Source: CAVOOW01 sp963697675 | GTDB taxonomy: Bacteria > Actinomycetota > Actinomycetes > JACCUZ01 | Length of the DNA: 64,000 nt | Assembly (NCBI GenBank): GCA_963697675.1 | Contig: CAVOOW010000002.1 | Span: forward strand, 209,446-273,445 | Direction of reading: 5' to 3' | Part shown: piece by piece, positions 38,501-47,308 of the stretch | Position numbering within the stretch: position 1 is the first letter of the stretch | How the letters are laid out: each line of letters begins with the position of its first letter | Position numbers and translations under genes: made by a program | Notes under the pieces: model-generated | The model's database searches: none | The model's input: only the letters and a program-made list of their open reading frames with translations | What the model was told of the DNA's origin: nothing

Positions 38501-39477
38501 CGGCTGTGGCGGAGCGGGCTGCGGCGCAACCAGTCGGTCAGGACGGCGCTGCCGCGATCCGCAGCTTCGGGCTGACGAAGCGGTTCCCCGGCGGCCAGGT
38601 CGCGGTCGATGCGGTGGACCTCGTCGTACCGCGCGGCGCGATCTATGGCTTCCTCGGCCCCAACGGGTCGGGGAAGACCACCACGATCCGCATGCTGCTC
38701 GGACTCGTCAGCGCGACCTCGGGCAGTCATGAGCTGTTCGGCGAGCCGATGCCGCGGGCTGCGGGCGCCGTCCTGCCGCGCGTAGGTGCGCTGGTGGAGG
38801 GGCCTGCCTTCCATCCCTACCTCAACGGTCGTGACAACCTGCTGCGGCTCGATGCGGGAGACCTCACGGTGCCGGGTCGCGCGTCTCGGGCACGCGTCAA
38901 CTCGGCGCTCGAACGCGTCGGTCTCGCGGCAGCCGCGGGCAAGCGCTATCGCAAGTACTCGCTCGGCATGCGGCAGCGGCTCGGTCTCGCGGCCGCGTTG
39001 TTGCGTCCCCGGGATCTGCTCGTGCTGGACGAGCCGACCAACGGCCTCGACCCGCAGGGCACCCGCGAGGTGCGTCATCTGTTGCGCGAGGCGTCCAGCG
39101 AGGGAGCGACGGTCTTCGTGTCGTCGCACCTGCTCAGCGAGATCGAGCAGATCTGCACGGACGTGGGCGTGATGAGCCACGGCAAGCTCGTCTTCCAGGG
39201 CTCGCTGCCCGAGCTGCGCGCCGCGGCCGGGGTGCGAGTGCGGGTGGAGACGTCGCAGCCGCAGGCGGCCGCCGAGGTACTGACTCGGCTCGGCACGGGG
39301 CGTCCGGAGCTGCGGCCCGACGGTGTGGTGGCTGAGCTGGGGGCGGTGCCTTCCGAGAAGGTCACCGCAGAGCTCGTGGCTTACAACGTCGATGTACGAC
39401 AGCTGGTTGTCGAACGCCCCGATCTCGAGGATCTGTTCGTGGCGTTGACGGGGGAGGGCTTCGATGTCGACGAGTAG
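38497..39477 (+). CDS. ABC exporter ATP-binding protein
   Basis: 326 aa. Walker A is GFLGPNGSGKTTT, signature YSLGMRQRLGLA, Walker B DLLVLDEPTNGLD, and the switch His is in VFVSSHLLSEIEQ. The C-terminal extension (VRVRVETSQPQAAAEVLTRL) is typical of DRR/ABC-2-type exporters. The start overlaps the LolA-like gene and the end overlaps the permease gene, so all three form one unit. The substrate is unknown; a lipid or an antimicrobial are the usual candidates. Confidence 0.92.
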   Translation: MTAVAERAAAQPVGQDGAAAIRSFGLTKRFPGGQVAVDAVDLVVPRGAIYGFLGPNGSGKTTTIRMLLGLVSATSGSHELFGEPMPRAAGAVLPRVGALVEGPAFHPYLNGRDNLLRLDAGDLTVPGRASRARVNSALERVGLAAAAGKRYRKYSLGMRQRLGLAAALLRPRDLLVLDEPTNGLDPQGTREVRHLLREASSEGATVFVSSHLLSEIEQICTDVGVMSHGKLVFQGSLPELRAAAGVRVRVETSQPQAAAEVLTRLGTGRPELRPDGVVAELGAVPSEKVTAELVAYNVDVRQLVVERPDLEDLFVALTGEGFDVDE

Positions 39478-40348
39478 CGTTTTGGTCGGTGGCAGGGACT
39501 CGGAAGCCGTCGCGCCTCGGCCGGCGGTTCGGCTGTCGCCGTCGCTGCGCTTGTTCCGCTCGGAGCTGCGTCTCGTACTGCGCCGGCGTCGGAACATCGC
39601 GCTCGTTGCGGTGCTGTGCTGCTTCCCGGTGCTGATCGGTGTCGCGGTCCGGCTGTCGGCGCCGAGTGACGGGGACGGTCCGCCGTTCCTGAGCCAGGTG
39701 ACCGACAACGGGCTGTTCCTGGTGTTCACCTCGCTGACTGTGTTGCTGCCGTTCTTCTTGCCTTTATCGGTGTCCGTGGCGTCGGGGGAGGCGATCGCGG
39801 GAGAGGCGAACATCGGCACGCTGCGCAATCTCCTGGTTGTGCCGGTGTCCCGGACGCGGCTGCTGCTGGTGAAGTTCGCGGGGTCGGTGGTGTTCGCCTT
39901 TGTGTGCACTTTCGCGGTGGCCGTGGTCGGTGTGATCGTCGGGCTGTTGCTGTTCCCGCACGGCGACGTGACGCTGTTGTCGGGCTCGACGGTGTCCTAT
40001 GCGGACGCGCTGTGGCGGGCGTTGCTCGTCGCCCTCTATGTGACGCTCATGCTCGCCGGTGTCTGCGCGATCGGTATCTTCATCTCCACGTTGACCGAGG
40101 TGCCGATCGGCGCGATGGCTGCGACCGCGGTGCTCGCGATCGCCAGCGAGATCGCCGACAGCATCCCGCAGATCCACGTCATCCACCCTTTCCTGTTCTC
40201 CCACCCGTGGTTGAGCTTCGGCGACCTGCTGCGGGACCCGATCGCGTGGCACGGGGTGCAGATGGGCGTGCTGACGCAGGTCGCCTATCTGGCGGTGTTC
40301 CTGCCGCTGGCGTGGGCCCGGCTGCAGACCAAAGACATCACCTGCTGA
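39464..40348 (+). CDS. ABC-2-type exporter permease
   Basis: 294 aa with six predicted membrane helices, for example VFTSLTVLLPFFLPLSVSVA, FAGSVVFAFVCTFAVAVVGV and ALYVTLMLAGVCAIGIFIST. It overlaps the ATPase gene by 14 bases. The conserved SGEAIAGEANIGTLRNLLVV before helix 3 matches ABC-2 permeases of the bacteriocin-immunity type, in which it is the coupling segment. It is presumably the membrane half of the exporter controlled by the adjacent two-component system. Confidence 0.88.
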   Translation: MSTSSVLVGGRDSEAVAPRPAVRLSPSLRLFRSELRLVLRRRRNIALVAVLCCFPVLIGVAVRLSAPSDGDGPPFLSQVTDNGLFLVFTSLTVLLPFFLPLSVSVASGEAIAGEANIGTLRNLLVVPVSRTRLLLVKFAGSVVFAFVCTFAVAVVGVIVGLLLFPHGDVTLLSGSTVSYADALWRALLVALYVTLMLAGVCAIGIFISTLTEVPIGAMAATAVLAIASEIADSIPQIHVIHPFLFSHPWLSFGDLLRDPIAWHGVQMGVLTQVAYLAVFLPLAWARLQTKDITC

Positions 40349-40378
40349 CACGCGCTGGCGGAGTCCAACCCTCGACTT

Positions 40379-41447
40379 CTATTGCCGCGAGTGGCCGAGG
40401 AACACTCTGAGGCGGTCTATGGCTTCGTCGATGGCGGCGAGGTGCTCGTCGTCGAGGCCGGGAGCGAGGTCGGTCTCGATCGTCAGTCTCGTGGCGGTGA
40501 TCGTCCGCCGCCAGGTGCCGACGTTGCGCGTACCGACGATGACGGGGCCGGTGAACAGTTCCAGGTCCGGTGGATGCGGATGGCCCGGCGCCACATCAAA
40601 GTTCAGCTGTGGATAGGTCAGCCATGCCTCGTCGTAGATCGGGAGAAGGTGTGCTGTCAACGGGACGGATCGCGGCTTCGGGGCCGTAGGGTCGAACCAG
40701 AGGCGCTGCCCGTCGACCTCCATCTCGTCGAGTCGATCACCTGCTGCGGCGATGCCGGTCCGCGCGTCTGCGACGGTCATCTTCGACCAGCGGGTGAAGT
40801 CCGACAGGCTGGCCGGTCCGTGACCGGCGATGAACCGGAAGGCGATCTCGGCGAGTGCCGCGTCAGCCTCGTACAGCAAACCGGGCGGCACCCGCTCGTC
40901 GAGAACCATGTAGGTGTGCTGTGCGCCGCGCATCGGCCCGCTGCAGATCAGCCCGCGCAGCTCGGCGCCCATCACGATGTACGTCAGCCGCTCGCCACCG
41001 AGCGTCACGCCTTGCTGAGCCAGGCCGACGCCGATCTCCTTGCGCGTCAACGCCTTGCCGCCTTCGAGCATCGCAACGACCTGCGCGCCGGTGGCTTCCT
41101 GGGTGGGCGTGTCCAGACCGAGGCCGCGGAAGTGGCTGCCGAACGCGCTGAGGACGCGGGGCGATGTGGTGGCGAGGATCCAGCGGATGTCCTCGGGGGT
41201 CACGAAGTGCCAGGTGGTGCGCAGCATGTGGGTACGCAGGATCCGGCCCTCGTCGAACGCTGACTTCACGTCGGCGAAGGTCGAGCCGCGGGTGCGCATG
41301 CCCAGCGACCAGAAGGCATGTGCGTACTCCTGCGACTGGACTGCGGCCAGCAGGCGTACGGCATCTTCGGGTTGGGCCAGCTTGCGCTCCGACGAGTCGC
41401 TGGGTGGCGAGCCGGCGCCGGAGCACGGCATCACGGTCGCGACCCAT
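40379..41447 (-). CDS. Winged-helix DNA-binding domain protein (YcaQ-like; one-base frame break)
   Basis: The start MGRDRDAVLRRRLATQRLVG (ATG at 41447) joins LAQPEDAVRLLAAVQSQEYA in the adjacent frame through one extra base near 41383-41388. The rest, with RTHMLRTTWHFVTPEDIRW, YIVMGAELRGLICSG and GHGPASLSDFTRWSKM, is the actinobacterial winged-helix DNA-binding domain family related to YcaQ/AlkX, some members of which are DNA glycosylases that unhook crosslinks. The family QxQ-type motif is here in AVQSQEYA. Specific function not proven. Confidence 0.75.
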
Positions 41448-41625
41448 GACCGCACCCTGCCAGATGGGTGCGACACCGTCGGATCAAAGGCTGGCGACTG
41501 CCGTGAGCGGTACGGACGGGCGGCCCAGCAGTGCGATCAGATCGGCCGATCCGCGACCTGCGCTATCGTCACGATCCGCGCTTGTGGGTTGCGGACACGT
41601 CGTCGTAGGACTGCGCTCGCGTCGC

Positions 41626-41699
41626 GGGGCGGTAGCTCAGCCGGTTAGAGCAAGGGACTCATAATCCCTGGGTCCTGGGTTCGAGTCCCAGCCGCCCCA
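41626..41699 (+). tRNA. tRNA-Met (CAT), integrase attachment site candidate
   Basis: Cloverleaf: acceptor GGGGCGG pairs with CCGCCCC, D-arm GCTC...GAGC, anticodon arm AGGGA-CTCATAA-TCCCT with anticodon CAT, T-arm CTGGG-TTCGAGT-CCCAG. It is elongator-Met by appearance, although tRNA-Ile with a modified CAT cannot be fully excluded. A tyrosine integrase begins 58 bases downstream in reverse orientation, the usual layout of an element integrated at a tRNA 3' end. Confidence 0.93.
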
Positions 41700-41757
41700 C
41701 CCCTTCTGACCTGGGGTTTTACCTGTTTGGAGATCATCTTCGGTGTCCGAAATGTCT

Positions 41758-43122
41758 TCAGGTGGGCACATGGTGGGCACAGAATTGTGCGGCCATCTGC
41801 TTGCCGGCCGCCCGCGGGACCAGGGCGGCAGTCGCATCGGCGGCCGCCTGGGCGACCTGTGGCATGACGCTCATGTAGATGTCGCGGGTGATCTGCGTCG
41901 TGGAGTGACCGAGCTGCTCGGAGACCACCTTGATGTCGACGCCGGCGGTCAACGCGAGCGTTGCGGCGACCGTGCCGGAGGTCGTGCAGCCGGATCGGCG
42001 GCAGGTCGTGGCGCGCGAGCAGCCGGTCGAACCGTTGGGACACCCCGTCCGGTGTCAGCGCCCGTCCGTCCTCGTGGGTGAAGACGAGCCCGGTCTCGGT
42101 CCAGCCCGCGCCCCAGAGCAGCCGGTCCTCGTTCTGGGTCTTGCGGTGCTCGCGGAGGACGGCGACGGTGCCGGGGTCGAGCACGACGGTGCGTTCGCTG
42201 GCGTCGGCTCTTCGGTCCGTCCCAGTCGCGATGCGCGTCCTGGCGGACGGTCAGCGTCGCCGCGGTCGAGGTCGACGTCCGACCAGGCCAGCCAGACCGC
42301 CTCGGACCGGCGCAGGCCGCGGAACGCGATCAGGTGCCACATCGGGTAGAGCCGGTCCTCAGCGACGGCGTCGAGGAACGCGCCGGTCTGCACCGGTGTC
42401 CACACCATGACCGGCGACGGGCGCTTGTCCGGTGCGCCGCCACTGCGCGACCCGCTCGTCGGTCCAGACCAGCGCACGCGGCTTGCGGGACCGCTCGAGC
42501 TCGACGTAGAGCACCGGGTTGTAGCGCGATCTTCCGCCGCTTCACCGCGGCGTTCAGCGCGCTCCTCGCGGTGGCGTGGATGCTGTCGTACCCGCTTCGG
42601 CGTCAACGGTCGCCGCGCCTGCTTCGTGTCGGTGCGGGCTTCGAGGAGCCGGCGCAGCATGGGGGAGGGCTTGCCGGTCAGCGGCCTGCCGATCTGCCGC
42701 ATCGCCGCGTAGAGCTCTTCGAAGTCGGTGTCCCGCAGATCAGCGAGCCGGATGTGGCCGAGACCGGGCTTGAAGTAGAGCTCGACGTGGTGGGTGTAGG
42801 AGATGCGGGTCGACGGCCTGAGCCGCAGTTTCCCGGCGAGCCATTCGTCGAGGTAACGGCCGAAGGTCATGCCGCGGTCGGTCTCGACGTGGGTGCCCTT
42901 GTTGATGCGGTCGAGGACGGCGGCCATCGCCGCCTCGGCGTCCCGGCGGGAGTCGAACGGCCCCACCTTGACTTGCTTGCGGCGACCGTCGGCACCTCGA
43001 GGCGCGTCGTAGCGGAACCACCAGGTGCCGTGGCCCTTGTGGCCGAGCCGGGGACATCGTGCTCCCAGCTGCTTGCCGTCGGCGTCGCGGCAGCCGCATC
43101 TCTGAAACGTCGACCCGCGCAC
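41758..43122 (-). CDS. Tyrosine site-specific recombinase/integrase (multiple frame breaks)
   Basis: The N-terminal zinc-ribbon-like start MRGSTFQRCGCRDADGKQLG and SAM-like core-binding domain (GMTFGRYLDEWLAGKLRLRP) are intact. After LTPKR the frame changes several times. Catalytic landmarks are still present in scattered frames: Arg I in FRGLRRSEAVWLAW, the His-x2-Arg box in IRLHDLRH, and LGHSTTQITRDIYMSV with the Tyr nucleophile. Ends are TGA at 41758 and ATG at 43122, about 450 aa when joined. It lies next to tRNA-Met, as phage or ICE integrases do. At least four indels are needed, so it is either decayed or badly sequenced. Confidence 0.8.
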
Positions 43123-43421
43123 TGTTCCTCCTCTTGCCTTGGCTCTTCCTATCCCTCGTCGGGCGGTTGCGGAAGCGATGTCCGTGCATCGGTGGACAGG
43201 CCGAGCGTCCGAGTTCGTGGTGGCCCCACTGGAACGAGTGGGTGACGCTATTCTCAGGTGGACAAGTCGCTGCCCGGACGCCTGGCGAAAGCCTGCCAGT
43301 CATCGAAGACGCGCCGGGATCCTATGTGAGGGTCCGCTCCGACGGTCGGACGCGTTGCCCGCCGCGTATGCGGCGAGCGCCAAATGAGCTACACTGCCCT
43401 TCCGACTCACTGGAGGGCGCC
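43123..43421. other. Junction zone between actinobacterial and alphaproteobacterial DNA
   Basis: No gene is recognised here. The left side still has the high GC of the integrase; by 43,380 the codon use and AT content match the right half. I see no direct repeat, insertion sequence end or second copy of the tRNA 3' end that would mark a natural recombination site. A contig join most likely falls in this interval. Confidence 0.55.
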
Positions 43422-43821
43422 ATGGACGACGACGAGGGCGATAGGTCTCGAACTGAGAAGGCGATAGAGGTCGTGAAGGATATGGCGAGTTCGACAACGT
43501 ACGCTGCGAACTCAGCCGCTACGCCAAGTGAAGAAGAGAGGATGACCGTAATGGACGTGCCGTTAGTCGCCGATGCGGCGGCGATGCCTATGCCCCTTGT
43601 TGCTCCAAAGAAGGGGAAGGCCCGGGCCAAACGCGCACCGACCAAGACGCCGCCGAAGAAAGCAGCCGCAGCAAAGGCGGCTAAGAAAACCGCCAAGAAG
43701 TCTGCAACCGCTGCTAAAAACTCAAAGAAGGCGCCAAGCATTCACCGCAGCTGCCGGGCGTAAGGTCGTTGGGAAGAAGAAAGTTGCGAAGAAGAAGAAA
43801 GCGAAAACGTCGAGGCGCTAG
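43422..43821 (+). CDS. Lysine-rich histone-H1-like basic protein (one-base frame break)
   Basis: ATG at 43422 follows GGAGGG. The protein has a polar N-terminus (MDDDEGDRSRTEKAIEVVKD), a middle part, then a long Lys/Ala tail with repeated KKTAKKSATAAKN-type blocks. At about 43734-43740 one extra base ends the frame early; the next frame continues FTAAAGRKVVGKKKVAKKKK and stops at 43821. Such Ala/Lys-rich tails bind nucleic acid, and proteins like this are common in Bradyrhizobium. It is the first gene of the alphaproteobacterial half, so the junction lies to its left. Confidence 0.6.
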
Positions 43822-43958
43822 TGGGTTCGACCCTCAAAGTACGCCCACCTGAAGCGAAGACCTTGATTGATAAGATCAAGGCCGAGATCAAGAAACGTGC
43901 GGAGTTGAGGGCGCAACGGATGCTTCTGAAAGAACCCAAAAGGAAGCCGAAGCGCTAA
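43821..43958 (+). CDS. Small lysine-rich peptide
   Basis: 45 aa from a GTG overlapping the previous stop, reading VGSTLKVRPPEAKTLIDKIK and ending KEPKRKPKR. It is very basic, has no hydrophobic segment and looks translationally coupled to the preceding basic protein. It may be a short nucleic-acid-binding peptide, or the true C-terminal continuation of that protein after a further frame error. Unrecognised. Confidence 0.4.
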   Translation: MGSTLKVRPPEAKTLIDKIKAEIKKRAELRAQRMLLKEPKRKPKR

Positions 43959-44558
43959 CCGCTCGACTGAAGTTGAACTCGCTGCGCGCTTCATGAGGTT
44001 TAACGACCTTCACGACGGGCTCACACCCGGCGAGAACGGCTCCACTGACTCCTCCGTCCTCGCGCCCGTTTGGCGATGTCCGAGCCACTTCCGCTTTACC
44101 CCTCGTAACCGACATTCGCTGTGAGGATCGGCAGGGTCGAAAGGTGCCATGTGTGGACGGCTCCGGGTTGGCAAGAGCCTTTTTTCACGTTTTGCAGCAT
44201 TGGTCGGTGCAGCCATGTGTTCGGCCTTTTAGTGCGGTTCACATGACCGCTGGCCATAATGCCCTCCGCGGATCAGGTCCCGATCAAACTCCCGCATTTG
44301 ACAATGCTTCGACCCAAGTGGGTTGTCCCGATCGCCGGATCGACCGGCTCTGCTTTACGTGCTGTTCGCCTTCCCAACCTTCACATCACGCCGGTTGTCC
44401 GGCGCGATCTCGTTTACGTCGCAAGCGCGGCGGGCTCCTTGTATCGCTCGCCTTTGCCCGGCTTATTCCCAGCGCCAGAATGCGATGCAAGAGGCCCGGG
44501 TAATCAAGTCCGTCATGCCGGGCCGCTGTATCGTTAGACGTAAGTTAGACGTATGTTA
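43959..44558. other. Gene-poor intergenic stretch
   Basis: About 600 bp without a supportable gene. Open frames on both strands lack ribosome binding sites and recognisable domains. The stretch GATGTCCGAG near 44075 resembles short remnants seen elsewhere in this half (47180, 53331, 55384). It is probably decayed DNA. Confidence 0.5.
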
Positions 44559-45416
44559 TCAAATCTCCGATCGAGCGCGATCCTTGATGCGCTGCCGCGT
44601 GGTGATGTCATTGCTCGCAGGGCTGGGGCGCTGTCGTTTTGCCTTATTGCGCTTCGCTTTCCGCAATTTCAGATCAAGCGCCTCCAAAAAAGTCTCCCTC
44701 ACGCGAATGCGGGCGGGTGCTTCGCGCATTACCCGTAGCCATCTTTCCACGCTCACGCGCAGCATGGGGCGCCGAACGTGTGCCGTGATGGGTCCGTCCG
44801 AGACCTGAATGACCGGCAAGGTATGTAGTGTGAGCAAGATCGGATGATGGTCGGAAGACCCGCGCGCCAGCACCCTAGCATAGGAACAGCGCAAACCTCG
44901 CGCCATGCAGCGGTCGAGGCGGAAGGAAATGATGTCATTCGGACTGTGTGTGGATTGGCGCGGTCCGACATCCTTGAAGCCGGTAAGCTTGATCGGCCCG
45001 ACCGCGTTGTAGTCGCCGACAATGGCCGCAGGACCGCCGAGGGCATTTGCGATGTGCATTAGTTGCCACCGGTTCAGGAACTGGCCGTGCGAAAGATGCA
45101 CGTTGGCGAAAGTCACGTCACCGAGCTGAACGATTTGTGCGACGCGAGGCGGCACGCGACCGGGTACCTGCGAAACCGGCAGACTTAGCGCATGGGGCCG
45201 CAGCAATGGATGCGGGCTCCACACAGCCAGACCGTAAACGCGGCCTTCCAATGGTTCGCGGAAAAAATATCCGCCAACCAGGGCCGGCAGATCCGCCATT
45301 TCCTCAATCGCTTCTTGCAAGAAGAGAAGGTCGGGATGATGTTGTTCGACGAGAGCGGCTACATCCTCTACCCCCGCACCAGTCAAACGTAACAAGTTCC
45401 AGCTTATAACTTTCAA
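44559..45416 (-). CDS. Endonuclease/exonuclease/phosphatase (EEP) family protein
   Basis: 285 aa. EEP motifs occur in order: MKVISWNLLRL, DLLFLQE (metal-binding Glu), NVHLSHG, AIVGDYNA and GSSDHHPILL (catalytic Asp-His). The C-terminal 60 residues are Arg/Lys-rich and unrelated to the fold. In rhizobia such genes often sit next to a phospholipase-D-type cardiolipin synthase, as here (divergent), suggesting a link to phospholipid or phosphodiester metabolism (inference). The substrate could be DNA, lipid head groups or nucleotides. Confidence 0.85.
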   Translation of the reverse strand: MKVISWNLLRLTGAGVEDVAALVEQHHPDLLFLQEAIEEMADLPALVGGYFFREPLEGRVYGLAVWSPHPLLRPHALSLPVSQVPGRVPPRVAQIVQLGDVTFANVHLSHGQFLNRWQLMHIANALGGPAAIVGDYNAVGPIKLTGFKDVGPRQSTHSPNDIISFRLDRCMARGLRCSYARVLARGSSDHHPILLTLHTLPVIQVSDGPITAHVRRPMLRVSVERWLRVMREAPARIRVRETFLEALDLKLRKAKRNKAKRQRPSPASNDITTRQRIKDRARSEI

Positions 45417-45731
45417 GTTTTTTGTCCCCCGCTGGCGCTCTTCAGTTCCCCGAGTATCCCAATCTCCCGAATGACACTCGAGATCGCGGTCAGCCGCGGC
45501 GCCCCACTGCCGCTAAGATTGTAGTCGCTCGAAATGGGAAAATCTGGGCAACATCTAGTGAGACGGACGAGCAATTCAACACCGTCCGAGACGAAGAATC
45601 CATCCGCATTTGCGATACCTGCCAAGGTCGGCGATAAAATACTATACTTTGCTGATTTCTATCCAGGGTTTGGGAAACCGGCACACTTAGCCGGAACACT
45701 GCCTAGTAGCCACCCAACGGGCATCCGATTG
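45417..45731. other. Divergent promoter region, no gene
   Basis: 315 bp between the divergent EEP and cardiolipin synthase genes. The short frames here lack start signals and similarity to known proteins. It is AT-richer than its neighbours and presumably carries both promoters; no clear operator was found. Confidence 0.5.
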
Positions 45732-47132
45732 ATGCAGTCTCCGCTGATAGTGATCTATGTGCTCCTTGCGGGAACCGTCACGGTCCACGTGCTGCTGACG
45801 AAGAGCGACGTCCGCGCTGCGTTGGGCTGGATCGCGGTCGCCTGGTTGTCTCCGGTTTTCGGCGCGGTACTCTATTTCGTCTTTGGCATCAATCGCGTGA
45901 CGCGACGGGCCTTGGACTTTGCGAGGCTCGAGCACGAGCGTGGAAGCGCTACCGGCCCCGATGCGTGGCCGCCGGTGCCGCCGAACATCGCCGCCCTTTC
46001 CGCCATCGCCCAGCGCGTGACCGGAAGCCCGCTGATCGCCGGCAATGCCGTTTCGGTCTTACCGGGCGGCGATGAAGCATATCCGTCCATGCTGGCCGCC
46101 ATCCGCAATGCCCGTCAGAGCGTCGCACTCGGCTCTTATATCTTCCGCGATGACTCGGTCGGGCGCTCCTTCATTGGTGCACTGATCGACGCACATAAGC
46201 GCGGCGTTGAGGTGCGTGTGCTAATCGACGGGATCGGCAGCGGCTATATTCTGTCATCACCGCTGCGCGATCTGGAAGCCGCCGGGATCCCCACCGCTCG
46301 TTTCCTCCATACTTGGGTGCCCTGGCGCATGCCTTTCCTCAATATGCGCAACCATAAGAAGCTCCTGATCGTCGACGGAACGGTGGGATTCACCGGCGGA
46401 TTGAACATCGGCGCGGACCACTCACGCCGGGGCGCGCCGAAAGACTATGTCGACGGTGTGCAGGTCCGGGTGGAGGGGCCAGTTACTCGGCAGCTCATGG
46501 ACACCTTTGCGCGAGACTGGTCGTTTACGACGGAGGAGGTGCTGGACAACGATGCCTGGTGGCCCCCTATCGACTCCGCAGGATCGGTCGCCGCCCGCGG
46601 CATCCATTCGGGACCGGATGCGGATATGTACAAGCTGGAGGCAATCCTCGGCGCGGCCCTTGCCCAGGCACAAAATAGGGTTCGCATCGTCACACCCTAT
46701 TTTCTTCCTGACCAGCGTCTCCAGTTCGCCATCGCACAGGCAGGTCTGCGCGGGGTTTCCGTCGAGATCCTGATTCCGCAGCGATGCGACTACTTCTTCA
46801 TGGATTGGGCGATGCTGGCGCATCTCCGCTTTTTCAAGGATGTGCTCGCCACTATCTATTTCACACCATCGCCCTTCAACCATGCCAAGCTCATGACGGT
46901 GGACGGGCAATGGTGCCTAATCGGAAGCTCAAACTGGGACACGCGGAGCTTACGGCTCAATTTCGAGTTCGACCTGGAATGTTACGATAGCACGGTGACT
47001 GCGAATATAGATGCTCTGATCGAGCAGAAAATGTCACAAGGCCGTAAGCTCAGCTCGGACGAACTCTTCTCCCGGCCCCGATGGACCCAATTGCGCGACG
47101 CGGCCACACGGCTCCTGCTGCCGTATCTTTGA
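45732..47132 (+). CDS. cls: Cardiolipin synthase (phospholipase D superfamily)
   Basis: 466 aa. Two N-terminal membrane helices (IVIYVLLAGTVTVHVLL and LGWIAVAWLSPVFGAVLYFV) precede two PLD catalytic motifs, NHKKLLIVDGTVGFTGG and FNHAKLMTVDGQWCLIGSSN (HxKx4D). The enzyme condenses two phosphatidylglycerols to cardiolipin at the inner membrane. The ATG at 45732, just before the first helix, is chosen over a longer frame that would add 66 implausible residues. It is intact, unlike several neighbours. Confidence 0.93.
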   Translation: MQSPLIVIYVLLAGTVTVHVLLTKSDVRAALGWIAVAWLSPVFGAVLYFVFGINRVTRRALDFARLEHERGSATGPDAWPPVPPNIAALSAIAQRVTGSPLIAGNAVSVLPGGDEAYPSMLAAIRNARQSVALGSYIFRDDSVGRSFIGALIDAHKRGVEVRVLIDGIGSGYILSSPLRDLEAAGIPTARFLHTWVPWRMPFLNMRNHKKLLIVDGTVGFTGGLNIGADHSRRGAPKDYVDGVQVRVEGPVTRQLMDTFARDWSFTTEEVLDNDAWWPPIDSAGSVAARGIHSGPDADMYKLEAILGAALAQAQNRVRIVTPYFLPDQRLQFAIAQAGLRGVSVEILIPQRCDYFFMDWAMLAHLRFFKDVLATIYFTPSPFNHAKLMTVDGQWCLIGSSNWDTRSLRLNFEFDLECYDSTVTANIDALIEQKMSQGRKLSSDELFSRPRWTQLRDAATRLLLPYL

Positions 47133-47308
47133 CTGATGTCGCTCGCTATCCGTCTTGCTGTCCATTTTAAGTAGCGGGGATGTCCGCGTCGGGTCATTTT
47201 CGGAAGTCGACACCGGCATCGGCGAGGTCTGCTTTGCCCCCATAAACGGACTTCGTCAGTCCGGCCTGTCAGGTCCGAAAAGTGCCATGAGCGGACATTC
47301 GGCACCGA

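Noticed and set aside
41758..43122. The integrase as proof that the right half is a real mobile island in the actinobacterium
   Set aside because: The right half has ordinary chromosomal alphaproteobacterial genes (GcrA-like, PQQ dehydrogenase, Cls), two of its own IS elements, and no island genes or attR.
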